In this document: piece after piece, positions 27,937 through 35,370 of the stretch
Layout: each line of letters begins with the position of its first letter
Numbering within the stretch: the first letter of the stretch is position 1
Source of the DNA: Bacteroidales bacterium
GTDB taxonomy: Bacteria; Bacteroidota; Bacteroidia; Bacteroidales; UBA932
Assembly (NCBI GenBank): GCA_017626555.1
Contig: JAGAIM010000003.1
Location: forward strand, 124,001-188,000
Length of the DNA: 64,000 nucleotides
Direction of reading: 5' to 3'
Translations under genes and position numbers: made by a program
The notes under the pieces: model-generated
What the model saw: the letters and a program-made list of their open reading frames with translations, nothing else
Database searches by the model: none
Told to the model about the DNA's origin: nothing

Positions 27937-27976
27937 CATAAAATGCCTGCTGCATCTGCGCAGCAGGCATTTTATG
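27937..27976. repeat. palindromic repeat, copy 3, acting as bidirectional terminator
   Basis: Perfect 16-bp stem (27937-27952 with 27961-27976), 8-base loop CATCTGCG. It lies between the convergent stops of the YfhO-like gene and the NSS transporter, so it probably terminates both. Same core as copies at 7618, 8571 and 29445. Confidence 0.85.
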
Positions 27977-28047
27977 TAAACACTTGATATTCATCCGATT
28001 GCGCGTCTCTCATATTAATCCTTCGACCCAAAAGTAGGGCATCGACT

Positions 28048-29391
28048 CTACAGCAGCCCGGAGATGAAGATGGCGATAATGGCAAGAGGACAGACGAATC
28101 TGATGAGGAACCAGAGGACACCGAAAAGTTTTGCATTACGGCTGAGGGTATCCCCGTTGGTGAATTCATCATAAACATCGGTCTTCTTGAGCCTCCATCC
28201 GACGAATAGCACCGTCAGAAGACTTCCGAGGGTCATCAATATGTTGGATGAAAGATTGTCGAAGAAATCAAATATATTGCCTCCGTCTATCTTTATATGC
28301 GAGAGTGGTCCGAAAGACAAAGAGCAAAGGGCTCCGACAACCCAACAGATGCCGAAAAGCAATGCGCAGGCAGCCACACGTGAGAATTTCTTTTCTTCAA
28401 CAAGATAGGCTACTGCCACTTCAAGCATAGAAATAGATGAAGTCAGAGCGGCCACCAGAAGAGCGACGAAGAAGAGAATGGCCACAAATCCTCCTGCCGG
28501 CATCTGTCCGAAAACGAACGGAAGGGTCTCGAAGACAAGGCCGGGGCCGGACTGCGGATTTAGCCCGAACGCGAACACGGCTGGCATTATGGCCACTCCG
28601 GCTATAAGGGCAAACATAAGGTCTGAGACTGCTGTCGCTGTGCTCTGGAACATTATATTCTCTTTCTTATCCACGTATGAAGCGTATGTCATTATGGTAC
28701 CGAATCCAAGTGAAAGTGAGAAGAACGCCTGTCCGAGGGCTGCTGCACAGGCTTTGGCGTCTATCTTGGAGAAATCCGGATTGAAGAGGTACTCTACGCC
28801 CTTCTGAGCACCGGGAAGGGTAAGGGAATAAATGGCAATACTGATGACAATGAAGAAAAGCAGAGGCATCATTACCTTGCTGAATTTCTCGATACCGTCC
28901 TTGATGCCGACTACGACAATCAGCGTGGTTGCAAGCAGAAAGACAGTCTGAACGATAAGAGGTGCCCAAGTGGAAGAGACAAAATCCGAGAACATCGTAT
29001 TCAATGCACTTTGAGACTCACTGCCGGTAAATGAGAAGGCAAAGGACTTGAACATATAATCGATCGACCATCCTCCGATTACGCTATAGTATGAAAGGAC
29101 TATCAGAGGCACAATGATGGTGAAAAGTCCAACCCAGCGCCAGGCCGATCCGCCTGAAAGGTCACGGAAAGCAGCGTATGCATTCTTCTGGCTCCTGCGT
29201 CCCACTACGAATTCGGAAATGAATATAGGAAGGCAGATGAGGAAACTAAGGATTATATATACAATGATGAAGGCTGCTCCTCCGTTCTCTCCCACAAGAT
29301 AAGGGAAACGCCAGAGGTTGCCCAGGCCCACTGCCGAGCCTGCCATTGCTACAAGTGCGCCGAAACGGCTGCCGAAACTGTCTCTTGACAT
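28048..29391 (-). CDS. sodium-dependent transporter, neurotransmitter:sodium symporter family
   Basis: 447 residues, about eleven membrane helices. Helix 1 has the family signature GSAVGLGNLWRFPYLVGENG with the unwound Gly pair that binds sodium and substrate; helix 6 has GQAFFSLSLGFGTIMTYASY. LeuT-type members import amino acids with Na+. The length, eleven rather than twelve helices, is common in bacterial members that take up tryptophan or similar substrates. Substrate unknown. Monocistronic between palindromic repeats 3 and 4. Confidence 0.92.
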   Translation of the reverse strand: MSRDSFGSRFGALVAMAGSAVGLGNLWRFPYLVGENGGAAFIIVYIILSFLICLPIFISEFVVGRRSQKNAYAAFRDLSGGSAWRWVGLFTIIVPLIVLSYYSVIGGWSIDYMFKSFAFSFTGSESQSALNTMFSDFVSSTWAPLIVQTVFLLATTLIVVVGIKDGIEKFSKVMMPLLFFIVISIAIYSLTLPGAQKGVEYLFNPDFSKIDAKACAAALGQAFFSLSLGFGTIMTYASYVDKKENIMFQSTATAVSDLMFALIAGVAIMPAVFAFGLNPQSGPGLVFETLPFVFGQMPAGGFVAILFFVALLVAALTSSISMLEVAVAYLVEEKKFSRVAACALLFGICWVVGALCSLSFGPLSHIKIDGGNIFDFFDNLSSNILMTLGSLLTVLFVGWRLKKTDVYDEFTNGDTLSRNAKLFGVLWFLIRFVCPLAIIAIFISGLL

Positions 29392-29444
29392 AATATAAAA
29401 TTTAAGGTGACACCTAAGTGTCTGATTTACAGCGGAATGCGTGA

Positions 29445-29474
29445 TATGCCTGCTGCAGATACACAGCAGGCATA
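29445..29474. repeat. palindromic repeat, copy 4
   Basis: Perfect 11-bp stem (29445-29455 with 29464-29474), 8-base loop CAGATACA, just downstream of the folA stop on the minus strand, so a likely terminator for folA. A separate small palindrome (GACAC/GTGTC) lies at 29409-29422. Confidence 0.8.
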
Positions 29475-29493
29475 ATACGTATATTACTGGTAA

Positions 29494-30042
29494 TCAGGCA
29501 TTTGCGTGACCACGTTTATAGGTTACAAATTCAAAATCGAAGCCGGATTCTTCGTCGTGGAACATTTCAGAGCGTTCTTCCACCTCCCATACGGACGGAT
29601 CGATCTGAGGGAAGAACGTGTCGGCATCTTCGATGACCGTATGGACGTGAGTGACTACAAGACGGTCAGCGTCAGCGATTGCTTGAGCATAGATCTGACC
29701 GCCGCCTATGACGAAGCAACGGGAAGGGGATTCCTCGGCTGCGCTCGGAATGACAGAGGAAGGGTCGGGAATGACGGATGACCCGGCAACGGTATATGCC
29801 TCTGACAATGAACCGACCACAATGATTCCTTCCGGAGCATCAAAACCACGCGAAACGACGATATTGGTACGCTTGGGAAGCGGACGGCCGATGGACTCGA
29901 AGGTCTTGCGTCCCATTATGACCGGACATCCTGTCGTAGTGCGCTTGAAGAATTTCAGGTCCTCGGATATGTGCCATAGGAGGGCATTGTCACGACCGAT
30001 AGCGTTATTGTCCGCTATGGCTACTATTATGCATTTTTCCAT
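29494..30042 (-). CDS. folA: dihydrofolate reductase with palindrome-encoded insertion
   Basis: 182 residues; reduces dihydrofolate to tetrahydrofolate with NADPH. Motifs: IVAIADNNAIGRDNALLWHI, GRKTFESIGRPLPKRTNIVV and FVIGGGQIYAQAI. Residues about 88-107 (SSVIPDPSSVIPSAAEESPS) are foreign to the family: normal enzymes have only a few residues between the SLSEAY helix and the FVIGGG strand. The insertion is the in-frame translation of a dispersed palindromic repeat (see 29722-29781). It lies in a surface loop by family structure, so activity is likely kept. Last gene of galM-thyA-folA, 61 bp after thyA. Confidence 0.93.
   Translation of the reverse strand: MEKCIIVAIADNNAIGRDNALLWHISEDLKFFKRTTTGCPVIMGRKTFESIGRPLPKRTNIVVSRGFDAPEGIIVVGSLSEAYTVAGSSVIPDPSSVIPSAAEESPSRCFVIGGGQIYAQAIADADRLVVTHVHTVIEDADTFFPQIDPSVWEVEERSEMFHDEESGFDFEFVTYKRGHANA
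29722..29781. repeat. REP-like palindromic repeat inserted in folA
   Basis: This stretch contains ATTCC...GGAAT around a GCTGCGCTCG core, and the string TCGGGAATGACGG which also appears beside the palindrome at 16222-16246. It encodes the loop SSVIPDPSSVIPSAAEESPS in the minus-strand reading. Confidence 0.7.
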
Positions 30043-30103
30043 TTTCTGTTGATACTGTTTGTAGGCGCTTCAGCACAGCGACCGGAGTGAAATGTAACTG
30101 TCG

Positions 30104-30898
30104 TCAGACTGCTACAGGCGCAGGGATACGCGGATATGGGTCGTAATCAACAAGTTCGAAGTCTTCGTATCTGAAGTCGAAGATGTTCTTTACGTCCGGA
30201 TTGATCTTCATTTTCGGTAGGGCGCGAGGCTCACGGGAGAGTTGGGTCGCAACCTGCTCGAAATGATTGACATAGATGTGAGTATCTCCGGTCGTATGGA
30301 CAAATTCTCCCGGCTCTAGTCCGCATACCTGGGCAATCATCATTGTCAACAGGGCGTATGATGCTATATTGAAAGGCACTCCGAGGAATACGTCTGCGCT
30401 GCGCTGGTAGAGTTGGCAGGAGAGTTTGCCGTCGGCCACATAGAATTGGAAGAGGGAGTGGCAAGGTGGGAGAGCCATCTTTTCCACTTCGGCTACATTC
30501 CAGGCCGACACTATCATACGGCGTGAATCCGGGTTGTTCTTTATCTGATTTATTACATTGGAGAGTTGGTCTATTGTGCCTCCGTCCGGAGTCGGCCAAC
30601 TGCGCCACTGATGACCATAGACAGGGCCGAGATCACCGTTTTCATCAGCCCACTCGTCCCAGATGGTAACTCCGTGATCCTGAAGATATTTCACATTAGT
30701 ATCCCCTGCTATGAACCAGAGAAGTTCGTATATGATGGATTTGAGATGCACTTTCTTTGTGGTGAGAAGGGGGAAACCTTCGCTGAGATCGAAGCGCATC
30801 TGATAGCCGAATATGCTTTGTGTGCCCGTGCCGGTGCGGTCGGACTTCATTGTTCCGTTTTCGCGGATATGACGTAAGAGGTCTAGATATTGTTTCAT
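30104..30898 (-). CDS. thyA: thymidylate synthase
   Basis: 264 residues, the same length as the E. coli enzyme. Converts dUMP to dTMP using methylene-tetrahydrofolate; the dihydrofolate produced is recycled by FolA encoded next. Motifs: [31 protein letters not shown], catalytic Cys in [12 protein letters not shown], and the dUMP-binding [20 protein letters not shown]. Starts 3 bp after the galM stop, so the two genes are translationally close. Confidence 0.98.
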   Translation of the reverse strand: MKQYLDLLRHIRENGTMKSDRTGTGTQSIFGYQMRFDLSEGFPLLTTKKVHLKSIIYELLWFIAGDTNVKYLQDHGVTIWDEWADENGDLGPVYGHQWRSWPTPDGGTIDQLSNVINQIKNNPDSRRMIVSAWNVAEVEKMALPPCHSLFQFYVADGKLSCQLYQRSADVFLGVPFNIASYALLTMMIAQVCGLEPGEFVHTTGDTHIYVNHFEQVATQLSREPRALPKMKINPDVKNIFDFRYEDFELVDYDPYPRIPAPVAV

Positions 30899-30901
30899 AG
30901 G

Positions 30902-31951
30902 TTATCGTACAGAGAAGGCGAAGATGATTGCCTGTTCATAAACTTCTCCCGGACGGAGTTCGGACGATGGGTATTCTGGTTTGTTCGGAGCATCAGGATA
31001 GTTCTGACATTCGATTGCCACACCGGTGTAGTCTTCATAGATATGTCCGTTCTTGCCTGCTGGGCAGCCTGAAAGCCAGTTTCCGGTATAAACCTGCACG
31101 CCCGGCTGGGTTGTGAATATCTGAAGCGACCTGCCGCTTTCCGGAGCATAGAGTTCCGCGCAGTCCTGGAGTTGTCCCGGCTCTGCACCGTCGATGACCC
31201 AGCAGTGGTCGTAACCTTTACCTATTTTAAGAGGTTCAAAATCGGCATTGATATCCTGGCCGATAGGTTTTCCTACCACGAAATCCATCGGGGTTCCTGC
31301 TACAGGAGCACTTTCGCCGAGAGGTATCTGAGTGGCATCGGTCGGGAGATATTCGGAACAATTAAGCCTGAGAATATGACCGAGAATATTGCCGTTACCC
31401 TCGCCGTTGAGATTGAAATAGGCGTGGTTGGTAAGGTTGATTACAGTCGGTGCATCAGACTCGGCCGTGAGGGTGAGACGAAGTTCGCAGTCTTCGCTCC
31501 AGTCGTATCGTGCAATGGCTTTCAATGCTCCCGGATAGCCTTGTTCTCCATCCTCAGAATAATAAAGGAATTCCACTCCCCCTTCGTTCTCGCGACTTTC
31601 CCATACCTTGTTCTGGAAGCCCTCAGGACCTCCGTGAAGATGATTCGGGCCGTTATTTACAGGAAGTGTATATTCTGCTCCATCGAGGGTGAATTTGCCG
31701 AGGGCGACACGGTTGGCATATCTTCCGGGAATCTTTCCCATACAAGGGCCGTCCCCGAAATAACTTGAAGGCTCCGGATAGCCCAGAACCACATCTGCAA
31801 GATTTCCATCCTTGTCAGGAACCACTACGGAGACTATTCCGGCCCCCACGTTGGACAACTGTACGTATGCTCCTTTTTCATTAGTCAGTGTATAGAGATA
31901 AATCTCTTTTCCGCAGGCAGCCTTGCCCCAAAGTTCTTTTGTAAGTTTCAT
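30902..31951 (-). CDS. galM: aldose 1-epimerase (galactose mutarotase)
   Basis: 349 residues from ATG 31951 (MKLTKELWGKAACGKEIYLY); the longer frame to 32032 is AT-rich and unlike protein. Interconverts alpha and beta anomers of aldoses, feeding galactokinase. Motifs: NGPNHLHGGPEGFQNKVW, INLTNHAYFNLNGEGN with the catalytic His, and VAIECQNYPDAPN with the catalytic Glu. No signal peptide. It heads an operon with thyA and folA, an unusual pairing of sugar and nucleotide metabolism. galK is 20 kb away. Confidence 0.93.
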   Translation of the reverse strand: MKLTKELWGKAACGKEIYLYTLTNEKGAYVQLSNVGAGIVSVVVPDKDGNLADVVLGYPEPSSYFGDGPCMGKIPGRYANRVALGKFTLDGAEYTLPVNNGPNHLHGGPEGFQNKVWESRENEGGVEFLYYSEDGEQGYPGALKAIARYDWSEDCELRLTLTAESDAPTVINLTNHAYFNLNGEGNGNILGHILRLNCSEYLPTDATQIPLGESAPVAGTPMDFVVGKPIGQDINADFEPLKIGKGYDHCWVIDGAEPGQLQDCAELYAPESGRSLQIFTTQPGVQVYTGNWLSGCPAGKNGHIYEDYTGVAIECQNYPDAPNKPEYPSSELRPGEVYEQAIIFAFSVR

Positions 31952-32033
31952 TGTATATTGATTATTATATTTCACGATAGAAATTCCAAATTTAGAATTA
32001 ATATCTGAAATTGACAAACCATTTAATGACACA

Positions 32034-32193
32034 TTATGCCAACAGGGAGGATTTCATAAATCCTGCAATTTGGTCGTTTTCGGACCAGCGGATATTGTTG
32101 CTGGCGTCCATATAGGTCTTGGTAGAGGGCGCTTCCTGCTCGATCCGGGCAATGATGGTGTCCGCTACCGGTGCTGGTGGACGATTTTTTCAT
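32034..32193 (-). pseudogene. N-terminal remnant of a fimbrillin-like lipoprotein
   Basis: In one minus-strand frame this encodes ADTIIARIEQE...TKTYMDASNNIRWSE, ending MKSSLLA and stop. It matches the N-terminus of the 14337-16193 lipoprotein almost residue for residue. The ATG at 32193 (MKK) is out of frame with this, because the signal-peptide region has been deleted. Homology ends about 12 bases before the stop. A gene death relic next to the end of the fimbrial operon. The remaining stretch to 32361 shows nothing recognisable. Confidence 0.8.
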
Positions 32194-32361
32194 ATAATTA
32201 ATGTCCCTTTGGGAGAGGTTTAAATTCAATTTCCCAAAATTATGATTTATTTCTCAAACATCATAAAAATATCAACCACCCCGTCCAGTTGGACTCAGCC
32301 TTGGGGTGGTTGAAGTTGAGCGTAGTATTGAATGTAATAGGCTGCTATTCGGCAGACAGAA

Positions 32362-35328
32362 TTATTCGAGAACTATAATTCTGCCATTCTGGAGGTGTTC
32401 ATAAAGTTCAGCAAGATCACCGAAGGACTTTTCATAAACCTTACCTCCGTTATTGAACTGGAACTTGACATCGTCAACTGTCCAGTTGTATCGGTATTCG
32501 CTTCTGAGTTGAAGTTCGAAATTTCCAGATTCGTTGACATCAACCGCTCCGATTCTATTGTATGTAGGAAGAACTTCGAACGGTACGAATGAGCCTGCAG
32601 GGATGTCCTTGAGGGTTCCACCGTCATTATACTGTATCTTTCCTGTTATCAACTGGTTCTGGATTCTGAAAGTCTTGTCATAGAATACTACCTTCGATTT
32701 GTCGGAAGATATCTTGATGTCGCCGACGCTTACAATATCCTTGGTCTTGAAAGTGATGGACTTTCTTTCGCCTGAACGGTTGGTGTTGATTCCGTCATAT
32801 CCGAGAGGGTTTCCTCCGTTGGCTTCAGCAGATCTGTCTGCAGCCACGTGATAGACGTATCTGCCTTCAACAGATGTGTCCTTTTCGATCTTTCCAGCCT
32901 TATAGTAAGGGTCGTTCGGATCTATTTCAAGCATCGGAGCGTCGATGTAGATGTCGAAGGCTGTGCCGAAAGGATCCACTGAAACCTGACCGTCAGCAAG
33001 GACAGAATTGTCGTCTCCACGTATGGTTGACTGGAAACTTGTGACATCGAAGGAGATGACTACATTGCTGCCTGGAACGTATGATACAAGAGCCGTCTCT
33101 ACTGTCTCCGGATTCTCACCGTCAACTACATCACCCTGGCCGTTCACCTGTGCTGCAAAATGGAATGGGTGGAAGTTGGCAAGTTCGAAAATTACTGATT
33201 TATAGTCATTTCCTGCACAGTTTCCGCTACCCTTGACTGATGGAGATCCGTTAGGGTTTGAAGTTATTCTCACAATTTCCGCACTCACCGGTGCATTGGT
33301 CTTGAGGTGGAATACGGCTGCCTCGCCCGTCTGAAGAGGAGTGTCGGTCCTGTAGAAGCCGTGAACTCGTCCGCCGGTTCCCCAGTTTGAAGCATCCACT
33401 TCCTCAAAGTGGAAGTACTCTTCTACCGTGTGATCCAGATATTTCGAATACATAAGGAATTCGTCATCCGCACCCGGAGCAATAGGGGTAAAGTCATATT
33501 CTCTGGTTGTGGTGTTCCATACCACATCTGTTCCGAGGTGAGTGTGAAGTTCCAGAGGAGCATTGATCTTCTGAGGGACCAGATAGTAGTGGATTACCTC
33601 GTCCTTTGGAATAGCCGCTGTATAATGTCTGAGGTTATCGATGATGATCCACTTGTCTTCAGCGTGCTTGAATGTGGCTGTCTTCTCAACAGGAATGAAA
33701 TGCTCTGCCTCGATCTTGGCTGTGATGGTGGCATTCTCAGTATGCGTGAGAATTGTCTCGAAATAAATTCTCTGCTTTCCTGTGCTTTCTACAGTAAGGA
33801 CATATTTGTAACCGATTCCATTGTCTTCTCCATATCTCTCCGGATCATCTTCTGCCGTGATCACAGGAAGAACCATACCTGACTCGTTTCTGACATCCAT
33901 ATCGTTCACAGACACAAGGACTTCCATAGGGAAGATTTCCGCAGGGCAGTCATCAGGAATCGTGAATATCATAGTCACGTGTTCTCCTGTCTCTCCGCCA
34001 TATACGTTGGTTGTGATCCAGGCAGGAACAAAAGTCTGCTGGCTGATTGTGATGATCTTTACCTTCCTTGAAAGACGACCGGCCTTGATAAGGAGGGTTC
34101 CTTCGCGCTTGCTGAGGCCATCCATATTGTTAAGGATAATGCCGATGCTTCCGTCAGTATGAGAGAAGTTGTGAAGAGCAACATTATTGTCCCCTACCCA
34201 GGAAACTTCCACAGTCTCACTTCCGGTATATGTATATGAGATATAATATGATGATCCTTGTGAAGGAATATCCTTTTCTGCAATTACAATTGCAGTCTTA
34301 TCAACTGTCAGCGTGCTTGAGCCGTCTGATATGCTTCTGATATCATCCGCTACCGACACCCATACATTGTTTGTCGCCGGAGCCTCAAGAGCCTGTTCGA
34401 ATGAAGGCTGGCCATAATATAACTCACCGTCGATGTTGACTTTGTAGTGGTGATTTCTGTAGATAGGGATATATTCTCCATTGGAGTCAATGATCGAGAT
34501 GCGGTAATAAAGTTCCGGTCCTCCGTTGTATGAACCCCTCAAGATGAAATCAACAGGGTCGTCAGCCGTGTTTTCTGTCTCGAAGACAAACTCTTCAGGA
34601 TTGGTACGTACATTGAGGAATTCTGTGAGTTTATGATTATTCTCAGGCAGAGTTACAAATGGTCTGTCAATGTAATGAGGGGACTCAAAACCGTGCTCCG
34701 GGCAATAAGGAGCCACTGTTCCGTAGGCGTTAGTGTTGACTACAATCCATCCGCTCTGTACGAAAGGAACACCTGATGCAACTTCAAGCGTGAACTTGGC
34801 CTGGTTGCGGGTGAGGAGCACAGGATTGGACTCTGTGTTATGGCCTTTCAATTCGTCAACGGTCTTGCGTGCCCAATAGATCATACGTCCTGCAGATGCT
34901 TCAAGAGCGGACATAACCTCAACTTCCGACATACCACGGTAATCATCTTCATTGAAATATGTAAGATTCTGGTTTCCTACAAGTTGAAGGGTCACAGCGT
35001 GGTCAGGGATGTTTACCTTGAACTTTCCTCCCATCGAAGCGTTTCCGGCAACGATTTCATCGCGTACTATGTCCTTCACGTTTACAGTGGTTATGAAAAG
35101 ACTGTTTGCATCGAAGCAGAAGATAGTCATATTCTGAACTCCACCACCGTCCGGATCGACCGCTTTCGTCTGCACCTGATTCATTTCGGGTACCTGAGCC
35201 ATAAACTCGATTGTTCTGTATCCGACAGGAGCATCATTCACATCAGGAATAATGATATCCCTGGTGCAGGAAACCGAAAGCCCGATCAAAGTCGCGACTG
35301 CCGCAAGTATTCTGATAATTCCTTTCAT
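32362..35328 (-). CDS. large fimbrial accessory/tip lipoprotein
   Basis: 988 residues with lipoprotein signal (LIGLSVSCTRD). Early segment (YRTIEFMAQVPEMNQVQTKA, then VQNMTIFCFDANSLFITTV) follows the fimbrillin pattern of a beta-sandwich after the lipid anchor. The rest is beta-rich and repetitive in style, with a BACON/Ig-like piece around residues 345-450 (AIVIAEKDIPSQGSSYYISY). Last gene of the seven-gene fimbrial set, 42 bp after the previous gene. By analogy with type V pili, a tip or adhesin subunit; the receptor is unknown. Confidence 0.7.
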   Translation of the reverse strand: MKGIIRILAAVATLIGLSVSCTRDIIIPDVNDAPVGYRTIEFMAQVPEMNQVQTKAVDPDGGGVQNMTIFCFDANSLFITTVNVKDIVRDEIVAGNASMGGKFKVNIPDHAVTLQLVGNQNLTYFNEDDYRGMSEVEVMSALEASAGRMIYWARKTVDELKGHNTESNPVLLTRNQAKFTLEVASGVPFVQSGWIVVNTNAYGTVAPYCPEHGFESPHYIDRPFVTLPENNHKLTEFLNVRTNPEEFVFETENTADDPVDFILRGSYNGGPELYYRISIIDSNGEYIPIYRNHHYKVNIDGELYYGQPSFEQALEAPATNNVWVSVADDIRSISDGSSTLTVDKTAIVIAEKDIPSQGSSYYISYTYTGSETVEVSWVGDNNVALHNFSHTDGSIGIILNNMDGLSKREGTLLIKAGRLSRKVKIITISQQTFVPAWITTNVYGGETGEHVTMIFTIPDDCPAEIFPMEVLVSVNDMDVRNESGMVLPVITAEDDPERYGEDNGIGYKYVLTVESTGKQRIYFETILTHTENATITAKIEAEHFIPVEKTATFKHAEDKWIIIDNLRHYTAAIPKDEVIHYYLVPQKINAPLELHTHLGTDVVWNTTTREYDFTPIAPGADDEFLMYSKYLDHTVEEYFHFEEVDASNWGTGGRVHGFYRTDTPLQTGEAAVFHLKTNAPVSAEIVRITSNPNGSPSVKGSGNCAGNDYKSVIFELANFHPFHFAAQVNGQGDVVDGENPETVETALVSYVPGSNVVISFDVTSFQSTIRGDDNSVLADGQVSVDPFGTAFDIYIDAPMLEIDPNDPYYKAGKIEKDTSVEGRYVYHVAADRSAEANGGNPLGYDGINTNRSGERKSITFKTKDIVSVGDIKISSDKSKVVFYDKTFRIQNQLITGKIQYNDGGTLKDIPAGSFVPFEVLPTYNRIGAVDVNESGNFELQLRSEYRYNWTVDDVKFQFNNGGKVYEKSFGDLAELYEHLQNGRIIVLE

Positions 35329-35370
35329 TTTTTCTCTTCTTATTATTCAATACTACTACTCTTCTTTTTT

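Noticed and set aside
32023-32229. 68-codon frame beginning MKKSSTSTGSG
   Set aside because: It is the wrong frame of a lipoprotein remnant; the homologous frame is shifted by a deletion.
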